A stretch of 64,000 nucleotides of DNA. It comes from Nostoc sp. LPT (lineage in GTDB: Bacteria; Cyanobacteriota; Cyanobacteriia; Cyanobacteriales; Nostocaceae). The notes beneath the pieces were generated by a model, which saw only the letters and a program-made list of their open reading frames with translations, did no database searches and was not told the DNA's origin. Position numbers and translations under genes: made by a program. Positions 29,009-38,447 of this stretch are shown here, in pieces. Where the stretch lies: positions 1 through 64,000 of the forward strand of contig NZ_JABXKF010000015.1 in the NCBI RefSeq assembly GCF_017115165.1, written 5' to 3'. Positions within the stretch are counted from its first letter, which is position 1. Each line of letters begins with the position of its first letter.

Positions 29009-29264
29009 AGCAATTGGGGATTTAGGATTTCAGCTTGCATTCTAATTATCTCAAGTACTTTATCCAGATATGAAATATACAATCTGGAGTGATTTCCGAT
29101 AACTACTGGCTGAAATAGTGACGCTACCCCCAACCTCAAGGTTTCAGGTAATTGACATAACAAGTGAAAATGACGCAGGCAGAGTATTGTGCCTTAAGCC
29201 GCTTTACGTCTACATGAATTGTGCCTACCAGGGATTTCGGGCAACGCATAATTTCACCAGATGT

Positions 29265-29657
29265 CTAATCAATAGTCAGCACAATTTTAGGCAAAGATAA
29301 GACTTGATTTTCACCCAACTCACCAGATGTAATCAAGTCTTGCCCTATTTGTTGTAAAGTTGTCAACAAAACTGCGCTCTGACTCAATAGCTCATCTACG
29401 TCAATGCCGCCGTAAGTAGATGGGTAACGGCGTAGGCGATTGCTGCCTTCTCCCAATAGAATTACAGCACCTCGCCAGTTCCGATTTTCCAAATGATACA
29501 GTGCTACAGCAATTTGGAGAATTCCCTGATAAAAGGTTTTTTCCGGTTCGCCAGCTTCAATCCACAAAGCCTCTAAAGTGTCATGACAGGCGTAGAACTG
29601 TCCAGAATTGAACTGGTCTACGCCTTGCCAAAACTCTTGGGGAATGATTTCGCTCAT
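29265..29657 (-). CDS. DUF309 domain protein
   Basis: 130 residues with the DUF309 signature FWQGVDQFNSGQFYACHDTL followed by EALW, and FYQGILQIAVALYHLENRNW. The conserved H/E/W residues suggest a small helical metal- or ligand-binding protein of unknown role. Start overlaps the stop of ftrC by 4 bp (ATGA), so the two are translationally coupled. Confidence 0.85.
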   Translation of the reverse strand: MSEIIPQEFWQGVDQFNSGQFYACHDTLEALWIEAGEPEKTFYQGILQIAVALYHLENRNWRGAVILLGEGSNRLRRYPSTYGGIDVDELLSQSAVLLTTLQQIGQDLITSGELGENQVLSLPKIVLTID

Positions 29658-30028
29658 CCCATGCTGTCTCGTACTTCTTTGATTGTTTCCAGAGAGATTT
29701 CTTGTTTTTCTCCAGCAAACTCATTGTCAGGGGTGAGGAATAACATGCAATGGCACTCTTTGCGTTCTCTCATCGGCACACAAGGACAGTTCCAATATGT
29801 GGCGTGAATCTCAGCTTCTTTATCTTCGTAATGGCGACAAGGACATAAAGGCGCACCTAGATCGTCTTTATGTTTGGCTAATCCTTCAATCACAACTGCG
29901 GTGACAGAAGGTTCAGAACAGAAGTATGTTCCAGTACGCTTGGCGTATTGTTCGGAAAAATGCCGCATTGCCTCTAGGCTTTTATCGCTGGATTTTGTAT
30001 TATGTTCTGATGTGATCATGTCGCTCAT
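29654..30028 (-). CDS. ftrC: Ferredoxin-thioredoxin reductase catalytic chain
   Basis: 124 residues with the three Cys motifs of the [4Fe-4S]/disulfide catalytic subunit: CPCRHYEDK, CPCVPMRE and CHCMLF. Transfers electrons from photoreduced ferredoxin to thioredoxin for light regulation of carbon metabolism, functionally linked to the CP12 system encoded 4 kb away. Co-transcribed with DUF309. Confidence 0.95.
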   Translation of the reverse strand: MSDMITSEHNTKSSDKSLEAMRHFSEQYAKRTGTYFCSEPSVTAVVIEGLAKHKDDLGAPLCPCRHYEDKEAEIHATYWNCPCVPMRERKECHCMLFLTPDNEFAGEKQEISLETIKEVRDSMG

Positions 30029-30229
30029 AATTTAAATATTTCTTTGCATTCATTGTACCTTAGCCTCACTAAGGGATTACTGGGTGTATTTCCCCAACCT
30101 TGCCTGCTCAACTTATTTTACCTTTGCTCAAAGGCTGATATATCCGCTGTACTGGGATCGGAGAAAATCCCAGAAATCGCAGAAGCTTAAGTTGTCAGCA
30201 GTCTTTGAAATTATAAAATTTGAATTGAT

Positions 30230-31411
30230 TTATGAATGTAATGTTTTTTGTAGTTGGGTTTGCAGTGAGCGTAAGCCTAGCCCGTCGTAGACATCGCTTT
30301 GTAAAACTATACCAGGGTGTTCCCAATTGATTACCTCTTGTTCTGCTGGTGAGGAAATATTTGGCCACAAAACCCAGCGACTGCCTTGAGGAAGAGTAGC
30401 AAGGCTTAGAGGATTCTGAGTCAGCCAAATCAAAGGATAGCTTTTAGGAACAACTGAACTGGCATCTTCTAGAGATGCGATTGCTGCCAAGGTTTCTAGA
30501 ACAAAGCAATCGCCTTTGATTAAATTTGTTGATGCTGTCCACAGTTGCACCTGTAATTGCTGTTTTTGTGCATAAAAGTACAGCGATGCTGCGGTAATTA
30601 CTGCTTGTTCAAAGTTTTCTTCTTCCCACTTGCTAGCACTGTCAAGGGCAATAACTATTTCTTGTCCACCTGTTACCATTTCTAACTCCCGCACCCTTAA
30701 TTCACCATAACGGGCACTAGTCCGCCAGTGAATCAAGCGAGTAGGATCTCCTAAACGATAAGGACGGAGCGATCGCACCAGCCCTGTTGTCGCTGTCTGC
30801 AAGGGTCTACCACGAGGATCGCCCCTTTTGCTCTCTTCTTGCCCCATTTCGTCTACTAGGGGGCAGCTAGCCAAGGGCAACACTGTCGGATAAACGATCG
30901 CTGTAGCAGCACAATCACGCTGACGGCGACACCAGAACAATCCCAAAGGCGCACCAGAACCAAGTTCGACTGTGTGCCAGCGATAAACACCCCGGCGCTG
31001 GGTAGGGTGGTAATATACCCAACGGTAACTGCCTTGGCTAGGAATTGTTTCGATTGCCTTTTGTACTGGTTTCCCTAAGACGAAGGGCAGTGTATCTTCA
31101 ACTTGCAATAAGCTTACAGGCTGCTGTGTCTGATTGCAGATTTCTAATTCCACCGTAAGATCGTCGCCTGCTGATACAGGTTGTATGGGACGGCGGGTGA
31201 TGGATAGACCTGTGAGCGATCGCGGCGGTAAGATGGCTGCTACACCCAAAAGGGCAAAACTAATGCCGCTAATGGCGTAAAGCCAGCCAGCCATCGTATT
31301 GATACCTGCGCCAAAAAAACAAATAGCCGTTGCTGCTAGTACCCAACCGCCATAAGCAGGGGCACTGGCGCGGGTTTCTAACCAATTGGTGATGGGTTTG
31401 ATAATTTTCAT
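30230..31411 (-). CDS. DUF58 domain membrane protein
   Basis: 393 residues. Two N-terminal membrane segments (about 20-60) are followed by a beta-rich part and the DUF58 motif GDPTRLIHWRTSARYGEL, then a VWA-like region. Family members commonly sit next to MoxR ATPases, but none is visible here. The last residues (KSDVYDG-like, GLGLRSLQTQ region) are encoded by a dispersed SDR at 30269-30297, so the C-terminus was altered by the repeat. Confidence 0.85.
   Translation of the reverse strand: MKIIKPITNWLETRASAPAYGGWVLAATAICFFGAGINTMAGWLYAISGISFALLGVAAILPPRSLTGLSITRRPIQPVSAGDDLTVELEICNQTQQPVSLLQVEDTLPFVLGKPVQKAIETIPSQGSYRWVYYHPTQRRGVYRWHTVELGSGAPLGLFWCRRQRDCAATAIVYPTVLPLASCPLVDEMGQEESKRGDPRGRPLQTATTGLVRSLRPYRLGDPTRLIHWRTSARYGELRVRELEMVTGGQEIVIALDSASKWEEENFEQAVITAASLYFYAQKQQLQVQLWTASTNLIKGDCFVLETLAAIASLEDASSVVPKSYPLIWLTQNPLSLATLPQGSRWVLWPNISSPAEQEVINWEHPGIVLQSDVYDGLGLRSLQTQLQKTLHS
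30269..30297 (-). repeat. SDR inside the DUF58 C-terminal codons
   Basis: GCGTAAGCCTAGCCCGTCG to ACATCGC, a 29-bp member of the SDR family, translated in frame as the end of the DUF58 protein (SDVYDGLGLRSL). Confidence 0.75.
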
Positions 31412-31475
31412 GTTTCTTTTTTAACCCAACACCACCCAAAATTCACAGTATCTCAGGGGTTCGCCAAAAAAGCTT

Positions 31476-31775
31476 TTAGTTGGATTCCTCAAAAAGAGAT
31501 GGAAAGTTACGACGACCACTTACAACTCTTAGAATTTCGATACCATCATCTAATACTCTGTAGAAAACGATATAACCTTGCAAGGATACACCTCGGAGGT
31601 CTGGACGAATTTTTGCGTAACTTTTACCACTGTTTGGAAAGGTAACAAGTTGTTGGCACTTGCGGTTGAATTCACTGAAAAATCGCTCTCCTGCTTCAAA
31701 GTTAGTTTCAGCAAAGTAGTCAGCAATTTCATTGATATCTCGGCTGGCAAGAATGTTGATGACGTAGCGACTCAT
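31476..31775 (-). CDS. RelE/ParE-family toxin
   Basis: 99 residues with the ParE fold pattern: IADYFAETNFEAGERFF, FPNSGKSYAKIRPDLRG, GYIVFYRV and ILRVVSGRRNFPSLF. Toxins of this family target gyrase or ribosomes. Overlaps the antitoxin end by 4 bp. Confidence 0.88.
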   Translation of the reverse strand: MSRYVINILASRDINEIADYFAETNFEAGERFFSEFNRKCQQLVTFPNSGKSYAKIRPDLRGVSLQGYIVFYRVLDDGIEILRVVSGRRNFPSLFEESN

Positions 31776-32038
31776 GCTTGCGCCTGCTGTCCTTGTCGAA
31801 ACCGCTCTAGAATTTGGTTTACAAATGTCTCTCCATCAATAGGAGGCGTTTGGTCTGAAGCTAAAATCGCCGCATCAATTTTTTCTCTTACATTCTCGAC
31901 CCATTCAGCATCGGCGCGATCGTATTCATCAAGCAACCGTAAGGCAATTTCAAGGGCTTCCTCTGCGGACTGATATTTCCCAGACTGGAGCTTGGTTTGA
32001 ATAAAGCGTTCTTGATCGGGTGTCAGACTGATACTCAT
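31772..32038 (-). CDS. ParD-like antitoxin
   Basis: 88 residues: a ribbon-helix-helix start (MSISLTPDQERFIQTKLQSG) and KYQSAEEALEIALRLLDEYD, then an acidic toxin-binding tail. Upstream partner of the ParE-like toxin; the pair is probably autoregulated (family knowledge). Confidence 0.88.
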   Translation of the reverse strand: MSISLTPDQERFIQTKLQSGKYQSAEEALEIALRLLDEYDRADAEWVENVREKIDAAILASDQTPPIDGETFVNQILERFRQGQQAQA

Positions 32039-32296
32039 AGAAAACCTCTATTCAGATTATTCACCATTTTAAATTAAAAAACTCACCCTGCTTTTTCGTT
32101 CAGTTAAGGTTTATTCAAGAAACACAGTAAGTCATATTCCCATTTGCCAATAACTTCTATTCTGTATAAATGCGGTACAATTCACCACAATATTTGCACA
32201 GGATAACTTTCAAACACACTGTCTCTAGTAATTAGACTTGTCGCTAAATAAGACCTAAAAAACGATGAAATGGATTTCTCAACTTGACTCATCAAC

Positions 32297-32965
32297 TTAT
32301 GCAGCCATCAAGTAGAAATTCCAGAGTCCGGTGGCAGTGAGCATGAAGCGATCGTCCAAATCATCAATGCGATTTCTGTACAATGCTGTAGCAGCATTGT
32401 ATCTCTTAATGCCTGATATAGTGTGTTCGCATTTAACGCGATTGCTACTTTTGTCGCGATTAGATTGTTTCTGTTCCTCAGTCAGTTCTTTACCTCTAGG
32501 TTTTTTATCAGGAATCTTGATGTTAACAAATTCATTTTGTAAATCTTGGAAACCCGAGTCTACATGAATCGGAATATTATCTGGCACAAAATCTGCTAAT
32601 TTTTCCTCGTTCAATTGTCGTTTGTCATGAACCTTACCTTCCCTTGCATGAGATAGTACTAACACCCGTTTATTTTGGTCTGTCATCACTAAGTGTTTGC
32701 GAGTATGGCGCTTTTTTTTACCCGAATAATGCATTGGGTGCTTGTTTTGGTCTTTGGGACGCTGAATGGGTCGTTCTGTCCCATCAATCATCACTTCTTG
32801 GGCGGATGGAAAACGAGTCGTAAAATCTTCAATACTCTCCAATTTGCGTTCTGGTAAGACCATTTTCTGACCCAAGACACTCTCCAGCAATGGTTGTAGT
32901 CTTAACATCCAACGGTGTGCCCGACTGCGGTGTAGGTCAAAAAGCACTCCTGCAACAAACATCAA
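32297..32965 (-). CDS. IS5-family transposase, catalytic ORF
   Basis: 222 residues with DDE residues in MIDGTERPIQRP (D), IHVDSGFQDLQN (D) and VKCEHTISGIKRY (E), the IS5/DDE_Tnp_4 spacing. It lacks the N-terminal HTH, which lies in the overlapping upstream frame. The overlap contains TTTGTT where an uninterrupted protein would read FDVAGVLF; this looks like a 4-bp duplication rather than the programmed shift of some IS5 groups. Confidence 0.85.
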   Translation of the reverse strand: MMFVAGVLFDLHRSRAHRWMLRLQPLLESVLGQKMVLPERKLESIEDFTTRFPSAQEVMIDGTERPIQRPKDQNKHPMHYSGKKKRHTRKHLVMTDQNKRVLVLSHAREGKVHDKRQLNEEKLADFVPDNIPIHVDSGFQDLQNEFVNIKIPDKKPRGKELTEEQKQSNRDKSSNRVKCEHTISGIKRYNAATALYRNRIDDLDDRFMLTATGLWNFYLMAA

Positions 32966-33203
32966 AGGTGGGATAGCACTTGAAATAGAACAATATGAAA
33001 AATAGCTTGTCTTCTACTCGCTGCAATCGAGCTTTTCTGCCCCCACCTATAGACCGTTTCCGAGGCTTTTCGCTTTTAGCGATCGCTTCAGTGTTGAGTA
33101 CAATTTCAAAGGCAACTGACAATTCATCGAATGCCTTATGATTCAGCCCAGTTAATGCTCTTAGCAGACGATCTTCCTTTAGCACCCGATTGATGTCTAG
33201 CAT
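32937..33203 (-). CDS. IS5-family transposase, N-terminal HTH ORF
   Basis: 88 residues: MLDINRVLKEDRLLRALTG, LNHKAFDELSVAFE, RKRSIGGGRKARL and KLFFILFYFKCYPTFDV, the usual HTH_Tnp_4 N-terminal half, then out of frame (CCRSAF, stop). Together with the catalytic ORF it forms one transposase split by a small frame change. Confidence 0.8.
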   Translation of the reverse strand: MLDINRVLKEDRLLRALTGLNHKAFDELSVAFEIVLNTEAIAKSEKPRKRSIGGGRKARLQRVEDKLFFILFYFKCYPTFDVCCRSAF

Positions 33204-33594
33204 TTTCCTGTCTCATCCCAACCGCTAATCGCTGATTTTACCTTATTAAGCGACAGGTCTAATCTATGGATGCTCTCCACTAAACTTTGAGAAATTATGA
33301 GCCGATCAAATGGATCTTTATGATAAGAAGGCAACTTTGCTAACTCATCTAAATGTTCTGGTCGTATTTCAAGCAATTCAATAGCATTACCATAAATTTG
33401 TTGCTTGACCAACTCAGTAAAAGTCATTTCCAGTTTTAGCTTGTCGATACTGACCTTGATAGAAATTTCCCAAAGACTCGCAATGCTCAAAAATCTTTGA
33501 TTTCCCCGATCTTCAATAAAGTTTTTTGCTGTGTCACTGAGGTTGAAACTGCCCTCAATAAACCATAAAAACGTATGAGTGTCGAGCAGGAGCC

Positions 33595-33822
33595 TCATGG
33601 AGCGTATTCCTCAAAATCTGCCAACGGCTCATCAAAATCATCTGACATTTTTACTAAACCCCTAGCACTACCAAACTTGGGGCGTACTTCTACTCCATTA
33701 AGTGGCACAATTTTGAAAGATGTCCCATCATTACGCATGATGATGACTTCTTCTCCAGCAGCCGCCTCTTCAATTAATTCTGCTAGGCGAGTCTCAGCTT
33801 CTTTCAAATTAACTTGGTGCAT
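33595..33822 (-). CDS. VapB-type (Phd/YefM-like) antitoxin
   Basis: 75 residues: MHQVNLKEAETRLAELIEEA and GEEVIIMRNDGTSFKIVPL, a typical Phd/VapB start, then an acidic tail that would wrap the PIN toxin. It precedes vapC with a 4-bp overlap. The antitoxin is intact although its toxin gene is split. Confidence 0.88.
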   Translation of the reverse strand: MHQVNLKEAETRLAELIEEAAAGEEVIIMRNDGTSFKIVPLNGVEVRPKFGSARGLVKMSDDFDEPLADFEEYAP

Positions 33823-34002
33823 TGATAGTCTTTACCAAAACCCTATATTTTGAATATAACTTTTTTGTCAGTTATTGACTCAAGGATCTTTTCATGTGGG
33901 CAATACTGAAAAACTCCTCAGTTAACAGAGGAATATCAGATGTATCGATTCCCTCCTCTGTGAGTAAGTTAACTTTGTCCGAGTTCGTCCTTGAGGAATT
34001 GT

Positions 34003-34125
34003 TCATAGGGGCTGCTGGCGCTGGGCGACTCGGATTAAGAACCTTAATGCCTCATTCACTTCTTCATCGTTGGGAAAAGCTTGGGCAACATCAGGATCTA
34101 ACAGTACAAAGTTACAGATAGCGAG
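34003..34125 (-). pseudogene. BrnA-like antitoxin C-terminal fragment
   Basis: On the minus strand FVLLDPDVAQAFPNDEEVN and EALRFLIRVAQRQQPL followed by TGA, very close to the end of the brnA at 36396-36629. The N-terminal half and any toxin are missing. Confidence 0.7.
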
Positions 34126-34241
34126 AGTCAGTTACGAATTGTATGCACAACTTAACAATTTATCTGTATTTTGGTGGTTTGCATCTATAAATTTATAATT
34201 GTATATGATTAGATTATGGAATTTAGGGAGAAGGTGGAAAT

Positions 34242-34685
34242 ATGACCATTACTACCAACTTAAAGCAACTCTATGAAACCGATGAGAATTTATGGTTGGA
34301 AGAAACTATTGAATTATTAAAACAAAAACAGTTTAACCAACTTGATTTAGAAAACCTCATTGAGGAATTAATCAGTTTGGGAAAAAGAGATTTAGCGAAA
34401 GCAAAAAGTCTATTAAGGCAAATTATTATTCATATATTATTATTCCAATATTGGCAGGTAGAATATGAAAGAAACTATCGTCATTGGATTGGAGAAATTA
34501 AAACCTTTAGATATGACTTAAATAATCATTTAACGACAAATTTAATAAACAAGTTACAGAATGATTTAGAAAATATTTATCAAAGTGCGGTTGATTTTGT
34601 GAAAATTAAAACCGATTTAACTAGTTTTCTAGAAAAGTGTCCTTATACTCTTGTGCAATTATTAGATGAAAATTATTTACCTTAA
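34242..34685 (+). CDS. DUF29 domain protein
   Basis: 147 residues with the DUF29 pattern: LYETDENLWLEETIELLKQ, LDLENLIEELISLGKRD and HILLFQYWQ. A helical protein family abundant in cyanobacteria, often among toxin-antitoxin genes; no biochemical role known. Clear ATG with a GGAGAAGG-like sequence upstream (GGGAGAAGGTGG). Confidence 0.88.
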   Translation: MTITTNLKQLYETDENLWLEETIELLKQKQFNQLDLENLIEELISLGKRDLAKAKSLLRQIIIHILLFQYWQVEYERNYRHWIGEIKTFRYDLNNHLTTNLINKLQNDLENIYQSAVDFVKIKTDLTSFLEKCPYTLVQLLDENYLP

Positions 34686-34733
34686 ATATATCAGTTTTAT
34701 TTGATTTTTGTGAAATGAAAGCAGCACCGAGAG

Positions 34734-34760
34734 GCGATGTCTACGACGGGCTACGCTTAC
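34734..34760 (+). repeat. SDR copy
   Basis: GCGATGTCTACGACGGGCTA followed by CGCTTAC, in the spacer between DUF29 and Uma2. Confidence 0.75.
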
Positions 34761-34820
34761 ACACTGTAAATCTATGCTGCTAAGAAAGCGATCGCTTTCT
34801 GTAAGAATCCCTGCTGACTA

Positions 34821-34850
34821 GCGATGTCTACGAAAAGCTCGCCTATGCGT
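34821..34850 (+). repeat. SDR variant at the end of the Uma2 gene
   Basis: GCGATGTCTACGAAAAGCTC then GCCTATGCG, an SDR variant with AAAAGCTC in place of ACGGGCT. It touches the stop codon of the Uma2 gene. Confidence 0.65.
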
Positions 34851-35428
34851 TAAATCTCTCGACGAAATGCCCTAATAGCTTCTCCAGCATCAGTCTCAGC
34901 CATCAAAATGTAGCGTCTCAGTAAATCCAAATTTAGGTCATTGAGTCCGGGCAGTTGGCTGCGCTCAACGCATTCATAGCTGCCGTCATGCAGATGATAG
35001 AGCGTTAACAGCCCATCTTCCCAAAACCAGACTTCCAGTACTCCCAGAGCTTTATAGCGCTCTAACTTGCTGATACCACCACTAGTAAAAACGACTTCGA
35101 TAGACAAATCTGAAATCGGTTTAGCGCTGCCAATACAGTAAGACTCGTCTGCTTGAACCGAGACAACCCCTTCTTTTTCCTGCGTCATTGATCGGGTTGG
35201 CTGAAAGAAAATGCCTTTTTCGACGAGAAAGGTTGTCACTAAATAACCGATGATACTTGCAAAAATTTCATGTTCGCGTCCCGGCATGAGAATCTCGATT
35301 GTATCGTCATAGTAAAACAGTCGCACACCAGGAGAACCGTCAAAACCCTTTTGGATGAACTTGAACTGTTCCCACGTCCCATAATGGACGATGCGTTGAT
35401 CGGTAGTTCGGTCAAGTAGTGGGGGCAT
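34850..35428 (-). CDS. Uma2 family endonuclease-like protein
   Basis: 192 residues from the ATG at 35428 (MPPLLDRTTDQRIVHYG). This start is chosen because AGAGGTG lies 6 nt upstream and because further upstream the open frame (to 35611) is made partly of an SDR translation (AMSTTGYSA). Uma2 landmarks: FIQKGFDGSPGVRLFYYDD, ADESYCIGSAKPISDLSIEV and FTSGGISKLERYKALGV. Putative PD-(D/E)XK nuclease fold; function unknown. Confidence 0.82.
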   Translation of the reverse strand: MPPLLDRTTDQRIVHYGTWEQFKFIQKGFDGSPGVRLFYYDDTIEILMPGREHEIFASIIGYLVTTFLVEKGIFFQPTRSMTQEKEGVVSVQADESYCIGSAKPISDLSIEVVFTSGGISKLERYKALGVLEVWFWEDGLLTLYHLHDGSYECVERSQLPGLNDLNLDLLRRYILMAETDAGEAIRAFRREI

Positions 35429-35547
35429 CGCATTCACCTCTAGCAATCCCTGCCTGAATTGTGACATACTCTTTGCCAGCATGACTATGCATAGGCTTTG
35501 AAAATAATTGATTTGTTTGCGATCGCTCCTTGATGATTTGCTGTATT

Positions 35548-35578
35548 GCGACGCCGAATAGCCCGTCGTAGACATCGC
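35548..35578 (-). repeat. SDR copy
   Basis: GCGACGCCGAATAGCCCGTC to ACATCGC, upstream of the Uma2 gene, extending its open frame artificially. Confidence 0.7.
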
Positions 35579-35716
35579 TTTGTGTGAAAATATGCCAAGG
35601 AGGAATCGCACTGTAAATCTCTGCTATAGTTTGGCGATCGCTTTTTATAAAAATGCCTACTGGCTAGCGATCTGTCTTTACCAACAACTTGAGCAGCTAA
35701 CGTTACGCGGCGTTGA

Positions 35717-35959
35717 TTATGCTGATTCTAGATGAGTGACCGGAATTTGTTCGGTTCTTTCAGGGAGTTTCGCTCCAGTTGCAACAGCATGAACCGCATG
35801 AAGAATATCGGCAGAATAGTACCGATTGCCACAGGTATTACAAACACCAATCGTCACATCTTCGAGGATGACAAATCCATCTCTATGTTTGAATGCCTCG
35901 CGCTTGACAATTCGAGGTTGAACAGTTCCTTCGCAATACTCGCATCTATATCCATACAT
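35717..35959 (-). CDS. YgiT/MqsA-type zinc-finger antitoxin
   Basis: 80 residues with two CxxC pairs (CEYCEGT and CNTCGNRYYSADI), the N-terminal zinc-binding part of MqsA/YgiT-like proteins. It lacks a visible C-terminal HTH. Directly follows the DUF4258 gene (4-nt gap), the standard toxin-then-antitoxin order. Confidence 0.82.
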   Translation of the reverse strand: MYGYRCEYCEGTVQPRIVKREAFKHRDGFVILEDVTIGVCNTCGNRYYSADILHAVHAVATGAKLPERTEQIPVTHLESA

Positions 35960-35963
35960 ACAG

Positions 35964-36257
35964 CTAGCCTTGGGCTTCAGTGACTTGATAAACAGTGATA
36001 ATTAAATAACGTCTGTTGCTTGCAAAACGCCCAACAATCCCAACAGGCGTTTGTTGATCTAATGCAGTTCCTACTACTATATATTTTCTTCCTCTTCGGT
36101 CATCTTTTTCAACTCGAATGACTTGACCTTTCAGAACCGCCTCTTCCACATCTAAAATCGTCAGCATATCCTCAGCCATTTCTTCCATTGCATGGGCTGA
36201 CATATCATATTGGCGGAGTCTAATCTTTTCTCTTATGCAGTCAATATCACTGCGAGG
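35964..36257 (-). CDS. DUF4258 (RelE-like) putative toxin
   Basis: About 97 residues: IREKIRLRQYDMSAHAMEEM, LDVEEAVLKGQVI and RGRKYIVVGTALD, the DUF4258 pattern seen in MqsR/RelE-like partners of YgiT-type antitoxins. I favour the GTG at 36257 (MPRSDIDCIREK); the frame can be extended to a TTG at 36296. Confidence 0.75.
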   Translation of the reverse strand, partial: PRSDIDCIREKIRLRQYDMSAHAMEEMAEDMLTILDVEEAVLKGQVIRVEKDDRRGRKYIVVGTALDQQTPVGIVGRFASNRRYLIITVYQVTEAQG

Positions 36258-36395
36258 CACTTGTTTATTCAGGTAACATTCTGCTAATGATACCAAGTCT
36301 TAAGACTACACCTTGTGATGCTCAACAGTTGCCATTTAGGAATTTGAGTAATCACTTTTCATATTTAGTGTCATGTATAAAAAAAGGGGAATTGT

Positions 36396-36888
<493 letters not shown>

Positions 36889-36973
36889 TTACAAATCTCT
36901 TTGCCTTTCCTTTCCAGAGTTTAACAGGCTGTTTGTTGATCAAAAGCCAGAACGACTCCTGCATCGCACAGGA

Positions 36974-37234
36974 TCATAGCTCTAGCCCTTGTTGCCGATA
37001 CTTGTTAAATAGGATTTGCTGATAGTTGCTGACTGGTTCAGATGGAGATATGTCTAGGCAATCCACAGCCTCAAACCATTGTGACCATTTTTCCACAAGT
37101 GTTTCATCAGGCTGATTGTCAGCAATTTTAACTTGATGTTTGTGGATCACAAAATCAATGAAATCGGTCACTTCTTGCAGGAGTGGTTCGGAAAGTTGCT
37201 GCAATTTTGCGATGGTAGTTTCACGAATAGTCAT
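36974..37234 (-). CDS. DUF2281-like antitoxin-type protein
   Basis: 86 residues: MTIRETTIAKLQQLSEPLLQ and EVTDFIDFVIHKHQ, the N-terminal pattern of DUF2281/VapB-like small proteins, with a variable acidic tail. No toxin follows. The ATG overlaps the TGA that ends the extended GUN4 frame upstream (ATGA), suggesting former coupling. Confidence 0.65.
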   Translation of the reverse strand: MTIRETTIAKLQQLSEPLLQEVTDFIDFVIHKHQVKIADNQPDETLVEKWSQWFEAVDCLDISPSEPVSNYQQILFNKYRQQGLEL

Positions 37235-38400
37235 GATATACGCCCAACAATGACTTCTAGTATTTGAAAATCAATATTACATCGCTCGGATTTACCTGAG
37301 TTTAGCATTAAACATATTGGAAGATGCCCAGATGGTGCTGTCCGCCAGTAGTGAATATCAGAGTAGTATACCCAATCTCCTTCTTTACGCCAGCCAACTT
37401 CATCACCAAATTTATTTTGTATTTACCGACTATTATAAGTAGTGTCAGAACCACCACCAATACGTTTCCAAATGCGTTTTTGAACACTAAACCCAAACCG
37501 TCCATTGCTATACTTTAACCAGAGTTTATTTATATTATTTAAATCTTTTCGGGGAAGAAATTTTATATATTCTGAGCAAAAATAATTTGTAAGGTAAGTT
37601 CTGTATGGTGAAGTTTTTGGTAACTCTTTATGAGATATCACATAGATGATCTTAGCTGTTTCTAAATCAGCCTCTTTCCATTTCCTAGCTTGAAGTAATT
37701 CATCTAGTTTTTGATAATACCCCGATACTACTTCAGTGAAATCTTTAGAAGAAGTATGACTATAAGCTGTAGCACTAGTAACAACTTCTCTTGCTACTTC
37801 AGTTTCATCATTAGTTTTCGTAGTGTTAGTACTAAAAGATTTTTTCCACATAAAAAGCTTTTTTCTAACCTTGGGCTTTTTACGGGCTTCTTCTGCTAAT
37901 TCAGTTGCAATTTCTGTTTTGGCATCTTCTTCACTATAACCCTGATTTTTTAGTTCAGTTATTAACTCACGAATTTCCTGAGCAATTTCTGAAAAATCCT
38001 GATTTATGTTAATAACATCTCCATATATCTCAATTTGATCGCCATTAATATTAATATTTTCGTTGTAATTACCTTCTGTATAAATATTGCGAGGTTCATT
38101 TATATCATCATCTATTAAGCTTTCATCCAAACTGTTTTGCTTATATCTAGCTCTTGAAATATATAAATAGAAACCTAATCCAAATATTAGTATGGCTAGT
38201 ACGCCGAAAAAAATAGCAAAAATCATCTGATAATTTGCTAAAATATAATCGATGGCTTTTTTCGATAAATTAAGAATAGTTAGGTATACAGCCCTAACTA
38301 AAGCTATGCTAAACAAACCGTATATTAACTTCTCTACCAACGAAAGCCGATTTATCAGAAGATAGAACTCTCTGAATATTTGCTTTATTGGAATTTTCAT
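37231..38400 (-). pseudogene. Membrane-anchored GUN4 protein with an in-frame TAA in the GUN4 domain
   Basis: Two N-terminal membrane segments (about residues 25-75) are followed by the module NENININGDQIEIYGDVINI and a helical segment ELKNQGYSEEDAKTEIA, shared with the neighbouring 127-aa protein. A GUN4 domain starts at about residue 228 (LDELLQARKWKEADLETAK, INKLWLKYSNGRFGFSVQKR). TAA at 37423-37425 stops it after TTYNSR. The same frame continues IQNKFGDEVGWRKEGDWVYY and APSGHLP, the missing end of GUN4, up to TGA at 37231-37233. So one nonsense codon removes about 40 residues of the domain. Probably related to TIR-GUN4 conflict proteins of the 14-22 kb region (inference). Confidence 0.8.
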
Positions 38401-38447
38401 ATTTTAACTGTTGATAGGTGCTTTAGGGTATAGGAGTAATTGACAGT

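Larger units (their letters stand above)
32232..33262 (-). mobile_element. IS5-family insertion sequence, about 1.03 kb, inside vapC
   Basis: Terminal inverted repeats TTAGACTTGTCGCTAAATAAG (left) and, inverted at the right end, TTAGACCTGTCGCTTAATAAG. Two overlapping transposase frames read on the minus strand. The target duplication could not be resolved clearly. Inserted in the 3' part of vapC. Confidence 0.85.
32182..33598 (-). pseudogene. VapC PIN-domain toxin gene interrupted by an IS5-type element
   Basis: The 5' part (33598 to about 33265) encodes a PIN domain: MRLLLDTHTFLWFIEG, then DPFDRLIISQSLVESI. The frame then runs into the IS end. On the far side of the IS, at 32230-32182, the minus strand continues RDSVFESYPVQILW and TGA, exactly the usual VapC ending. 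Removing 32232-33262 restores the gene apart from a few junction residues. Start overlaps the antitoxin stop by 4 bp. The catalytic acidic residues of the 5' half are intact, but the protein lacks the last strand. Confidence 0.85.

Noticed and set aside
32937-32965. Programmed frameshift in the IS5 transposase
   Set aside because: The overlap looks like a 4-bp duplication (TGTT) relative to the expected FDVAGVLF. No convincing slippery A or T run is present.
34850-35611. Longer Uma2 with 61 extra N-terminal residues
   Set aside because: The extension includes an SDR translation. A ribosome site sits just before the ATG at 35428.
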